DNA of 64,000 nucleotides from Penelope pileata. Its lineage: Eukaryota; Chordata; Aves; Galliformes; Cracidae. The translations under genes and the position numbers were made by a program. Position 1 is the stretch's first letter. Each line of letters starts with the position of its first letter. Where the stretch lies: the NCBI GenBank assembly GCA_013396635.1, contig WBMW01005472.1, forward strand, positions 373,858 through 437,857, in the 5' to 3' direction. Of this stretch, positions 25,651 through 38,900 are shown piece by piece. The notes under the pieces are model-generated. The model was not told the DNA's origin and ran no database searches. It saw only the letters and a list, made by a program, of their open reading frames with translations.

Positions 25651-28600
25651 CTACCAGTTCTCTGAGCACCCAGTCTGAGACAGTATTGTGGTCATTATCT
25701 ATCTTGGCAATACCTTGATTGTTATCAGTCCTGAGTAATGTCCTTGCTACCTCATTGCACACATGAGCAAGGCCTTAGGCGTAACGGCCAAGCTGAAGGA
25801 GGATGCTAGGGGTAGTGGGGAGCATACAATTATGTGCACTATTTCAGTTTTTATGGCTTTAATTGAAGATGTTTGAAAACCTTAAGAGCTCACTGTGCAC
25901 TCATCTTTGGGATATACTTTACAGGAAACTTACCAAGAGGTTTATGCAATATTAACAAATGCATTTTTCTTTTTTAAGTGCTTGAAGATAAAGAAAAGGC
26001 TTTTCAGGCGGTGTCTGAATTTCTTTGGTATGAAGAATGAGATATGTTTTGAAGACCCATGTAAATCAGTTTTCTGCCAGTAATTACCTTGATTTACACC
26101 AACTGAAAAGTTTGGTTTACTGTTTTCCTTAAATAATTTACCTTAAATATTTTCATTTATCTTAAGGCTTAGGTTCACCTTAAATAATTTGCATTACATT
26201 AATAGAGATGTATTATGAAATAGAACTTTTAATGTTTGCCGCTTTTCTTCTATGTTTACCTTTCCTGGGCCTTTTGTGCACTTGTTTGTGTTTGCTTCTC
26301 TTTTCTAGTTTGATAGCACTGTTTATTTTTGTATCCTCTTCTCCTTTCAACATACACTGTTGTCAAGTATCTTCTACTGTCATCTTGAAAGTAAATGTCA
26401 CAGTATTGTTCAGATGGTGGGCTCAATCCAAAACACGAGATTAGAGACCTTCTTCCCTGTCCTACTGACATTTTTTTACTCTAAATGTGAACTTTACAAT
26501 GAACATTCATTTTTTTAAAGACAAGTTTGAAGACTAAATCCAAACTTTCTGCAGTTTAGGGATTTTCTTTGTAACTCAGATCTGATTCCAGACACGCATA
26601 TTGCTACTCTAGCATTGTTTGAGGTTAATATTAATGTTTCTCAGGGGTTAATTGTTGTTGGATTTTTTCCCTTATAAACAATGTTACTCTGTTTCAAGCT
26701 GATGTTTCATTTACACTATTTAGAACTTTCTCAAGATATTATAACAAAGTGTTCATTAAAAGTACACTTTGCAGAACTGTTAATTAAAAGGCCATGCTGG
26801 GATAAATAAACCCATATGCTGTTGATTAACCACCTTTTAGGGGTCAACAGTTGGGATCTCCTGCTGTGCTTATGTTAATTGTTGTCCAAAATTTTACCAG
26901 GAACTGTTTTGTCCATATGGCACTTGCTGAAAATATAAGGTCTATTGAGAGAATGAACAAAACCCAAAGAAAAAAGGTATCTCAGACTGTACTGTATGTG
27001 TGGCAAATTCATGGTGATACTTAATCTGCTCTATTACATAAGATACAAAAAATGTAAAAAGTAATAAAGTTTTTATGTAGGTGTATGTGTATATTCATCA
27101 TTATGATGTCTATGAATATATACCACTATTTATAGAGTGACTATCTACCTGCATATAAGGAGATATAAATGTAGATTTGTAGGTAATGATTATCTCAAAT
27201 CATGAAAATTAAAAAGAGATTGCAATATGTTTTAGTGTCCAAACCTACTCATAAAAGAAATGTTGTTGACTCTGGACATGTTGTTTTTCAGCTGAACAGA
27301 AATCACTTTTCCTTGTAAAACCCAATAGATACTGACATTTCTTTTTGTTAGTTAATTATCCCCTGACGATATCTGTCTTCATGAAAGGTGAATCACAGGA
27401 ATATCTATAAGAGTGGAAGATTTGCCCTTTGATTCTCCTTTTTGAAGTCTAAAAAAACCCTCACCCTTAGTGAAAGTTGTTTCTATTAATCTGAATTCTT
27501 TTTAAACTTTAGGCATACAAAGTTTTCACTTCCATCTCTTATGACACAACAGCTTTATGAAATTGCATGAAGATTATTTAAAAAAATCAAGCTAAATACC
27601 AGAGCATAATATTTTACATAGAGATTCCACTCAGTCTGTAATTTTTTGCTAGGACTGTTAAGATTCAATATCTGTTTCATCACACATCTGCTGAAATTAT
27701 GAAAACTGCTGGCCAAGTTTGAGCTTTAGACAGTCATTGGCTGAGTCAGAAGTTAGAAAAAAAACTCCACCCAAAAATTTGAATTGATCAGTTCTTTTAC
27801 TAAGTGTTGTTTCTCTAAGAGTAAAAATCAATCACTATTGAGATCCTCAAACTTTCAAAGAAAGTTCCTTTAGTTTAAAAACAAAACAAAGAAAGGGAAT
27901 AATTGTGATGTGGATCAATTCAATTTATTTTGAGAATTCAGAGGGAGATGGTGAATGACATTCTTATATACCTATATCACAGTCTTTCAAAACATAGAAG
28001 AGATATCATTGGTTTTACTGCAATGTCAGCTGTCTGCTTGTTTCAGTGTAGTGCGGCCTCATATCCTCATGGACAGCTGAATGCTGGTTCCTACTGAAGA
28101 TCTGGCTCTGTAGACAGTCCTGTCCATCAAAAACCAAGAAAATCTTGTAACAAATCTTCTTTAGTCAAGTAGGATGAATAAGCAGTTCTTGTGCTTCACA
28201 AACACCCCAAATGACGCCAAACCACATTGAAACAACTATGACTTCTGCAGAAAAAGAGCTAGAGAAGGTGATGGACTGGATGGTAACAATGCGAAGTGCT
28301 TGATTAGGCTGAATCTTCTGGGACATCAATCTCACAGAAGAAAGGTGATTTCTGCTTGCCAGGCCATGTTCTTATTTCACTTAGGCTGAGAAATCAGTGC
28401 CGAATGACTACTAGCTTTGCCTGGGGAGAAAAAGTCATGTGGTTTTTTTTTTCTTTTCAATTGAAAAAAGAATATTATTGTGAATAATTTTAAACATGTT
28501 ACGTTGATGCAGCTTTGCTATACGTAGATGCAGAATTATGTCTCATTCTTCTCAGACTTTTCAGATTTTACTGTGCTGTGAGGTATTAGTGCATATATAT

Positions 28601-29834
28601 TGTTCAGCAGACCTGTTTAGAGCCTTCTTTGGTTTTATCACTCAGAGAAACTACTCCAGAATCCCCAGATCTCAGCCTGCTTCCTCAGACTTGTCTCCTT
28701 TCCTTTTGGTTTGATTTCCATCTTTGTTTTACATGCCTCTGATCTTGCTTAAGGAGTATTTTTAGCTTGCAAAATAGTTTCTTGATTCAACTGCCCACTA
28801 TGAAGAAGCAATTATAAACCATAGATGTCATTGTGGATGAAATACCTCTGAAGCCACTCAACCTTGCACCAGTATTGGCGATGATAGAGTGAAACTATTG
28901 AAATAAAGACAAAGATGCTCTTAACTGAGTATTACTAGGCAAGTCATCCCACTGGAACTGCCAATTTCAGGCTAAGAAACCAATTCAGGAAAAAAGAAAG
29001 GAAAAGAGAAAATTGGAAATTAATCATGTTCAGAGAGTAAAGGAGAAATGGTAGTTTAATTCGTATATTCACTGAGTCGTTGTTGCTTGTCTGAGTGATC
29101 TCTTGGATATCAAACATATCTTCTAATACTCAGAACTTCAAAATATATTTCAGATTTCCCCAAAGTAAGCTCATCATATGTTGTCCATATGTCAGTACTT
29201 TAACAAGATTCCTGAAAAACTCCAGGGCAAATTTTTTACAGGATACCTACCAAGTCTGTTGAATACTCTCAAAGATCAGGTGAGATACTATTCTCACTAA
29301 AAGCTGATGATTACCGAGAGTATTTGCGTCTGCTATTTCTGGTATGCAGTCAGATACCTATCGCATACTGTTTCTGGACTTCTCCAGACAAACTAGGCTT
29401 ATGGTGCCCATGGCTTCTTGATAAATGGTTGCTTCCTGTAGCCCAGGATATATTTGCAATATTAAAATTGAAATTTAATATCTTACAATTAGCACTCCAA
29501 GCCTGAGTGGAAAGCTTTCTGCAAATCTGCTGTTGAATGTAAAGTAATCTGGACTGCGATGAGGAATCCAAAAAACTTCAACAGAAAGTTGATATTTTAA
29601 AAAAATTCCTTAATTTGTGGGCAGGGGCTATAAATACCAAAAAAAATATCCTCTCCCCTCAAAATTCTTCATAATGTAAAAAAAAAAAGCAAAGTAATCA
29701 GCAGCCCAAATTTGCCATTTCCTTTCCAAATTTGTAGAACGTTCATTTTAAAATATAGGAATTCTATCTGTAGATTTGACCAAAACCAAGTTATGTTTAG
29801 TATAACATCAGATGATCTTGTGTTTTTGAACCCG
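25651..29834. other. Intergenic, nothing recognised
   Basis: About 4.2 kb of AT-rich DNA. No exon, RNA gene or named repeat is recognised. The ACCTTAAAT-like phrase recurring at about 26128-26190 is too short to interpret. Confidence 0.5.
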
Positions 29835-30384
29835 TATAGGTTGCTCTGAAAGTAATGCTTCCTATGTTTTTCCGTGGAAGCTACAACAGATACAAACACC
29901 GCAATAAAGTATTTAACAGAGCAAATCCTCAGCTACAAAACACTCTTTTTCAACATAGTCACCACCATAAGCTGTACATTTTCACCAGGGATCAACAAGA
30001 GTCTGAATGTTGCGCTCATAAAAATCTGCACCAGCAGAGGAGACCCACTGTTAGCACTGCTGAAACGCACCACCACCACCTCACTGTGCTCACATCCACT
30101 CTTGGGTCTCCATCAATGTTCAGCAAGCATCAAGGAATGTCAGTGAGTGCAGTTTTTTCCACATGGAGGAATTCAGTTCCACCCCTTTGCTTCATCCACA
30201 CTTCCATGTCAGACGCCATTGTGTCAGGCTGCCTCTCTGCTGCCATCTGTCACAGGGCAACAAAATGGAACGGGATATTGGTGGGAAGGTTCAACCTCTG
30301 CTGCCATACCACGACCATCTGCCTCTGACAGTTTTGGGCCGACATAATAAAATTGGAGGCATTGCTATCAGAGCAGCCCTCATA
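29835..30384 (-). mobile_element. Mariner-derived element, copy 2, internally deleted
   Basis: Starts TATAGGTTGCTCTGAAAGTA and ends GAGCAGCCCTCATA, giving imperfect inverted termini and flanking TA. Length is 550 bp, the same as copy 1, and base-by-base similarity with copies 1 and 3 runs through the whole element. The minus-strand transposase N-terminal frame seen in copy 1 is broken here. The plus-strand frames of up to 157 codons (29855-30328) are shadows, not a gene. Confidence 0.87.
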
Positions 30385-33300
30385 GAATTGGTGCTTTGAT
30401 TTCCTTGTGTAAGAAAAATAAAAGTACTGTGCTGAATTAATCTCTCAATGAAACGTGATTTGACCATAATGCAAGGAATATTATTTTCAAAGGGCTGAAA
30501 TTAAGGGTTTTAGATATTGGGCTTGGGATGATGATATGAGGATATTAGGTTGCTATGAACAAAAACTTCGGTGCCTTTGATTAGACTCTCAGCTGGTAAA
30601 GTTACTCAATACAGTTACTCTTATTTATGCTCAGTAAGGATTGACTTGCACTCTTTGTTCCTTTGTTCTGAAGCTGTCTTTCTCAATATCATTCATTTAA
30701 AAATAATTTAAATAAATGCTGAAGAAAAGTGTATCTATAAATAAAAAACCTTGCAGACAGCACTTTGCTTATTTTAGTATATATGCATGCTCACATGCTA
30801 AAGCTGTTTATGATAATAGATGCACAGTCTAATGCTCAGAAACCTGCTTTCGAATTTCAAAGCAATACAGCCTTAGGTTAGGTACTTGTGTAGGAGAGAA
30901 TATAACCAGCCAGAGTGACTGTGATGAGTATTCTTTACAGCTTAATACACTGCTGATCACTTATAAATATTCTATCATAATATGTTATTAGATTTTAATT
31001 TCTTTATCACTTTTTTTTCCTTTGGTTTCTATTAAAAATGCTTGCCTGAGGCATTTGGAGATGTCATTTTGCATAATGAAAGGACTAACATGAAGGCAAA
31101 TTTCCAGTAAATATTTTCCTTTCTTTTAGACGAAAATTATCATGATATTTTTCCGAAGAAAATTCTACTTCTGGCAATTTTGTTATACTTGTGGAAATAG
31201 ATTCTCTTCATTTCCAATGGCAAATTCAAGATCTTTATCCTGAAAATTTAAGTTTAATAAATAACGGTGAATTAAAATGAAATAGTTAAATTTGTTTAAA
31301 GTATCTCCAGATAAATAGAAGTGGAGAATATAGAATTTTCCTTTATCTTATTATTCATTTTAGAAAGTCCAATTGGAGAGCTTAGCCAAATTACTGCTAT
31401 ACTGCTAACAAGTGTCTGTTGACCACAAGAAATTGAATTGTTTATTTTTGGCATAGTACAAATACGGTGTGACTGAATATTAGGGAAGACAGTTCTTTTG
31501 AAACCAATAGGGAAAATCAGAAAATAATAAGTCCAGTTCTTCCTAGGAAAATATGAATGTTGCAAACCTTACTGATAGTGGTTGATTATTTAGCAGTATG
31601 TTTGAAAGCTATAGAGAAGTGCTTCCATGTAAGTGCTTCTTTAGTTTTTTAATTTTTACAAAACTAACTTGAGAAGATGTCCAGATTAGTCATCTTCCCA
31701 TGACTAAGTTATCATTAAAAGAAACTGTAAATATTAAGTGAAAGGGAAAGATGAGGGAAATAAAAAAGCTGTATCAGATGTGCATAGGAGTAAATCATTC
31801 AGCTCTGATACCTGCTACTTCAAGCAAGGATGTCTCATTAAAATTTCGCGATTTCAGTATCCCTGATGCTGCCTTCATCTTCAAGTCCTACATAATTTTT
31901 TTGTGAACACAGAAAAAAATGATTTTTAGCAATGTTTTAGAGTTGACTGTCTTTATTGCTACAAAGATGAAGATATTTGCAGAGGGAGTCTACTTACACT
32001 TTGTTCTCCTTATATTTGCATAAATAAAATAACTTTTATCATTCAACTTCTTTCATGCCGGATTTTATTCTCACACTTTCCTGAGGAGTCCCTTTTCCTG
32101 TTCCCCTTGTCCCTTGACTTACTCATTATATCCATCTTTGGGTGACTTTCATGCACTGTCTCTAGAGCATTCCTACATTTTTTCCCCATTGCTTGAGTAA
32201 GTTTAATGCTTTTAGCTTAGTATTCAAAGCTGGTTCTACATTGGAGGGCTAGTACGTTTGTCCCGCAGGACTTCTATCTGCAGAAGAATTTGCATGGAGG
32301 TATAGAACATTGTTAAAACCCTGCCTCAAGATTAATTCTTCTGCAGACATTCCGTAAGCAATTTTAGCTTAAATATTCTTATTCTTTTTTTTCCCCAGTA
32401 AAAGATTTTTTTTAACCAATGTTATATCAATTTACAACACTACCTCAGCATTTTTACTATTACCTTTCCTCATCACTGCATAGTTTTCTACTCCTTAGAC
32501 ACTTTATTTTGCTTGTCTTAAACTCTGCCTCCATTTCCTGTGACACTGGATCTGTTTTCTCTATTTAGTCAGTCCTGTCTTTCATTCTCCTGTAACTTAC
32601 ATTCACTGAGAAAAAGTTAGATAGTTAAGAAAGAAATTGCAATGCAATGATTTATGAAATTAAAATGCAGTGTTATGAATGTTGACAAAAATAAAATAAA
32701 ATTAATCCAGTACTTCTCAGCACATTCCCATTACTATCTTATCAGGCTTACCAAAGCTGATAACCTCCTATTCAGAATGCTATGCAGACAAAAACAAAAC
32801 CATCAGTTTTTTGACTGTAGCTGCCATTTGCACTGTAGACAACACTGCGGACTTCATGAATTCATGAGTTCACAAATCCAACCTGAATCCCATCCATTTC
32901 TCTCTTGTGTTGGGTAACCATAGCTTTCTTTCCACATTAAGGATTTAGGAAGTGTGTGCTTGGAGGAAAACACAGAATTATAATGAATCTACTGAGAACA
33001 CAAGGAGTTTGTGAGCTCCGGCCTCTAGATAGCAGTGGCTATCTTATCAGTGCTCTTTTTGTTATATAAAAAAATTGCCTTTAAAATGTGGTAGAAAATG
33101 ATGTTGGAGGTCAATTTGCTCCTTATTTTATTGTGATCAATTGCAAGTCATATGCAACTGATGACAAGCAAGTTATTTTACATGTTGTCCTCTCATTAAG
33201 AGTAATAGACCGTACAACTAGTTTTACAGAAGAAAACTTCCAATGAGCTTGTTTGCTATGATTAGATTCATGAATGTCAGACTTGTAAGTCAGACTTTTC

Positions 33301-34851
33301 TTACTTATATTAATCAAATGGTTTTCCCACAGACATGAAGAAGAGTTTTTCTTTGATTTTTTTTTTGAACAAACAAGTTTTGATACTGACTCCTTTTTGG
33401 TATAGTGAGACAGTATGGTTACTTGATTGCTTTTCTTTTTCCTTATTTTTGATACATGAGATTTTCTCCCTGGAAAAGCAATAGTATACTTCACTATTGT
33501 TTTAATTATTACTAATTCAAATTTTTGTCCAGTTAATATTTAAAATACCTTTCTTTAGTTATATATATAGAATTATTTCTATAAACTCAAATTCTTTGGC
33601 ATAAGTAATTATAACCCATGAGGCTGACATTTCTTGTATAGCATTTTGCTATGCTGTTAGCAAACTCATCAGTGCCTGTTTTCATTCTGACAGTGGTTGA
33701 AAAACTTTGGTTTATTCTTTCTGTATATTTAGACAAGCTGAAAAATATTTGTCAACAGTTATATTTATTGCACCAACTCAGGAACAGAAGGAAAACTTTT
33801 CAAAGAAAATTGCTGTGACTTTCATCCAATACATATGAATGTCTTATCTTCCACAGAAACATCCACTAACATATCATTGTCAACATGTCATCCTCCCTCA
33901 GCAGTCAAAATATGCTTTCAAAATAAGTGCCACCTACCCCTAACATGCTCCAGTGTAACATGCAAACATCCACACTCTTTTTGTACTCCTCCCATGCTGG
34001 GTGATTCCAACAGAAATATAGGTAGATAGCTCTCTTTCAATTACATAGTGTGTTGTTGTGAAAACAAAACCAATTTTAGTATCAAGGGATATTTTCAAGC
34101 TTTTTTTTTCACATGTTTTTCCTGCCCTGAGTCTGCTGCTAGATTCTTCAGTTGCCATGGTGAGCAGGGGTGTAGGCAGTTCTTCTAGTCAGGGAAAAAA
34201 GTAAAAATCATGAAATGAATGCTAATGCGAGGGGAAACTGGCAATACTATGTTATAATCCCATCTGGTTCATAAATAAAGATCATTCCACCTCAGGCTTT
34301 CATGGGGCAACACAGGAAAAGGTCATAAAATTAAATACTCATCTTGAAATAAATTCCTCACTTCTTTTGTAATCAAAAAGAACATACAGAAGAGTCCAGT
34401 GGTTCAAAGCACTAGGAAATTAAAACTCCTGAATCCTAACCCTGCCCTAGTACTCTTTTTTACAGAGTGAGATACTTAGGTAAAAGATAGACACTGCAAT
34501 GAAGAGAATGATCTTTAGGAGGCAGTGGCCTCTTTGGAAATCTCAGAAGCGTCTGTTCTTTGTGCTTACGCAAAGTTGAGAAGGTTTTTATAAGGGTAAC
34601 AGTAATTTAATGTATCAGAGCACAAAAGAACATCATAAATAGTGTTACTCAGAAAAAAAAAAGCAGATTTACAAACATTGATACTTTTTAATTTCAATTT
34701 TTTTGTTTATTAGCCTTTAAAATGTGGCAATTTTCCATCTGAGAGACATAAAAGTCCATATCTCCATTTAAAATAATGTATTTCATTCATTTATTATTTT
34801 TCTACTCTCTCCCCTGCCTTTTTTTTGTTTGATTGATTTTTTTTTATCTTT

Positions 34852-34877
34852 TTTATTTATTTATTTATTTATTTATT
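34852..34877. repeat. (TTTA)n microsatellite
   Basis: About six TTTA units following a T-rich tract. Visible directly. Confidence 0.85.
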
Positions 34878-35889
34878 TTTATAAAGGAGAGATATAGAAG
34901 GAGAAAAACATTAAAGAAATATACTGATTCCTTTGAAGATAGCGTGATTTTGGAAGCATAAAAACTTCCCAAAAAACACCTCTTCTTTTTCCCTTAAGAA
35001 CTAAAATCTGTAAGAACACGATTTATTAACCTACACCAATAAAGGAGTCAGAAATCCTTTTTGTAGACAGCCAGAAATATTGGGATATGTTTGCTGCAAT
35101 TTTATCCTCTGTTTTTCATCTTGGAGACACCCTGCAGTTTCTGACTGGTAGGGTTGGCTCTGTGGACAGCTGATGAGCAAGCCCCTCACGGTTGCCTTTC
35201 CTACCTGGACATTAGTGAGTGTATTGACTCCTTGTTACATTAATACAGTTTGTAGACATTTTAAGTTTTCCATTTTTTGCTTTCCTTAAAATGTTGCATT
35301 GGAAATTTAGTGGGTGAGGGTGCCTGTGAGCTGTTTGGGCCTGCTCTGGGCCTGTTCTGCATTTGTGGTATATACAGAACTCCTACCAGATGCACAAGTG
35401 ACTTTATGTGGTGTTCACTTTCCATATGCAATACTCATGCCAGCAAGACTAGATCAAAAATATTTTAAGACAGCTCAAGTACCAGAAAAAAAGTAGATGT
35501 TGTTGACTTCCAAGTCAATGATGTAGTGCCTCATTTATTACTAGTTACAAGAGTTATTGTGAGATATAATTAGCAACTACAAGATATCTCAAATTACTGT
35601 GCCATACAGACTTCAAGCATTGCTGTTGTTGATTCAGAGTCCCTTAAGAGCTGTAAGAAACCACCCTTGCTCTTAGATTTAATTTAGAAATGGTGATCCT
35701 GTAGATTACTGATATTAAATCAATATCTCGTTGGAGGAACAGCAGTATGTTCTCTCTCAATATGTTGCTTATGCGTTTAATAATGGAAATGAACAGTCTC
35801 ATTCTAGAGCTGGATGAAATATTACTGTTATAGAAGTTTGTGGAAGGAATTTTAAATTCTGATTCTGAGAATATCCATAATAATATCTT

Positions 35890-35938
35890 TTTCTTCTTTC
35901 TTTTTCTTCTTCTTCTTCTTCTTTTTTTTTTTTTTTTA
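35890..35938. repeat. (CTT)n microsatellite running into a poly(T) tract
   Basis: Pyrimidine-only stretch of CTT units followed by about 17 T. Confidence 0.9.
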
Positions 35939-38900
35939 ATATAATTAGAAACTCAGTCTTCATTTAAGAACTGATGGAATGAACAAGAAAGGAGTTTTTC
36001 ATTGGTGATGGGTTTTGGAACTATTTAGAAACTTAATTCTGTAACAAAGAGAAAAGAAAAGCTATTTACAGTATGTTTTAAAAGGAACTTGTTTTATATT
36101 TAGGTTAAAATTTGATGTCATTCACTTTTTAATTTTCTGAAAGTGAAAAACATTTGCTAGAAATGACTACTTTTACCTGCGTAGTTTGAAGCTTCTTGCA
36201 AGTTAAGAGTTTAAGAGTGAGATTAAGGGAAGGTAAAGCAAAACAGTTCCTAGCCAAATGTAACCTTGGATTTATACTGTCTTAAACAGACTGGGGAAAT
36301 TTCAAATCTTCTTGCCAGGGGCAGGGGAATGAGCCATAGAAGGCCATGAAGTCACCCTCTGCATGCAAAACTTTCTTTAAATCTGAAGATGAGACATAAC
36401 AATTGCTCACTGCGCTCATCCCTATAAATCTCATTATAACTGAATATTGTAGAAACAATGCTGTAGGCAAGGTATAGATGGTCTGAAAATAAAGATTGCA
36501 CCCTTTTCTAGGTTTTAAAATACATTTTCTAGCAGTTTATATCATATGCTTAGAGATAGGAAACAATTTCACTTGACTGATGTATCCTATCACAGCTAAA
36601 CTGAACCATTGAGCTGCTGAACATGAGGAATACTCAAAGTTATCTGTTAATAATGATTTTATACTGGAGGCCATAAAATAAAAACTTAATGGAAAAATCA
36701 AACCAAACGAACAAATTCTCAATAACTGGAATAATGTCTACATCTTAAAAACATATCCCGATTTTTTCACCCAGAAACAAGAAGTGACACAAGCAAAATG
36801 TGTTTCCTTCATAGGTGTATTTTCATTACAATCTAGATAATTTTAGTATATCTTATGTTTAGAAAAAAAAAGATGCCGAGGAGTCATAGTCTTCCAGTAG
36901 TATTCACTGAGTGCTACTTTGAGAAGTTACTCTTCTTGCTCTTTTAAAGAGAAACTCTTCGGGATACTACACAATGCATGCGTGTACTCTTTAGCCAGTG
37001 AGAGGTTACAATTAATCTGAGTGTTTCAGATAACTCTCTTCTATTCTTCTTATCAGAGCAATTGTTACCATTATGCAGAAGAGATGAGTAATAATACTAT
37101 ATTCACAGCAAATGCTGAACTCAAGTTATGTGCCCCCAGGCAATTCTAGAGATAGAATAAACAGTGTTTCACTGTATTATGATCTTCATGATCCCCATTT
37201 CTTTCACATACACAGCTACCCATGTATCTATAGCATCCAAAAAAATATCAACATAGATATAAGTTCCTATTAAAAAGTAAAATCAAAATGTGTTATGGAA
37301 TATCAAGCACTCTTATTTTCATGAATCAGGCTGGATGCAGATCAGGCATGGATTTGGAGCCTCTGTAACACTCTACTTTCCTCTCCATCTTTGTTCCAGA
37401 CTACCCATTGTTCTGGGCTGTGCTAACAGAGGGGTAGACAGCAATCCAGCCATCCTGTAAATCCCTCTCTTGCTCATGAAGAGGAAAGCATGATCAAAGG
37501 GAAGAAAATGTTGTTAAAGAAGCTTCAGCGACAAGTGAACTTTACAGACTGAGGGGCAGATTTTTGGCCTCAAGATCTTCACTTAATGCAAAGTGAAACA
37601 TTACCCATAGTAGAGAAAGGTGGATTTAGGGAGATCTTAACCTTTCTTCCTTCATTTCTTCCTTCCTTCTTTCTTGCTATTTCAACATAAATAAATATAC
37701 AGTGAACCACAAAAAGACAGTGAGTGACTATCCTATATTAATGGAGTTGTCAATCTCGTACATTAAGAAGTAAAGTTCAAATCTCTTCTTTTGACTGTGT
37801 AAGAGAACAAGTTCTCCTAGCTCTAGGAGAGGATTCATTGGGTTAGGAATTTTAAATTTTAATACATATTTTCTAACAGCAATAATCAAATGCTGAGAGT
37901 TTAGAGGGAGATCCCTATAATAAGCAAACTGAGACAGCTCACAGTTCTGGTAGCTGACTTCTATGAATCTCACCCTTCAGTGCCCAATTTTTATGGTGTA
38001 TTGGGGGAGGCTAATTGGTAATTTGAGGTTTGAGTTAATGGGAGATAGGTTCTGACATGTTGAGCTTAAATATCTCATGTAGACTCAGTTCAAAATAGTT
38101 GCTGTTATGTCTCATTGTTATTTAACATGCATTAATTTGCTCATTGAATTTGTACTTCACAGTACTCGCTGCTTTGCTAAAAAAAAGGAGGGGGGGCAAA
38201 AAAAAAAAAGCAGTATACAGGAGGTTTAAATGATACTTTGAAAAAGGGTCTGCTTTTAGAGGCTTTTGTCATGCCTTCTCATTAAGTATCTAAGATAGGA
38301 AAAGTCTTGTATGACAAAGAATCTTAGAGTAGGTCAACTTTCTATTTTCTTCTCAATGAGAGACGAGCTTAAACTGAAGATGTACCAAAATGTCATAACT
38401 TAGGCCAAACTCAGTGTTGATGGTGTAAGTAGGGATGTTCTATGTGTCAAATCAGTTTATGCTCTCTGCAAGCAGGATCAGCAATAATCACTGAAAAACA
38501 GGAGAGTTTGTGTCCTAGGTTAAGATGGAGTTCATAATTTTGATTTTATCATCAAAGAAAATCCTAGAAGTACTTAAATGTCAGTTACTACTTATTTGAC
38601 CTTGGAGGAGAGATTTCAATAGGTGGTGGTCAAAAGTTTCAGGAAGACTGATGGGAGCTTCCATATTTACAGGTACAGTTCAGGTCAACCAAAGTGGCCT
38701 AGTTTTCCAGTACTGGAAATATTGTCATTTGACAGTCCAGCTTTTGAAAATGCCAAATGCAATACCCAAAACCAAAGCATGATAAATCAATACTATTTCT
38801 GTCACAAGATTTTGCAGGTGTCAAGACTTCAGTTTTTAATGTATATACAAGATGACACTTTTTAGCAGTACACTACCCTCTACGACTGAGCTATATATTG

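Noticed and set aside
29855..30328. 157-codon plus-strand frame
   Set aside because: It lies wholly inside the mariner derivative, antisense to the transposase remnants, and has similar shadows in the other two copies.
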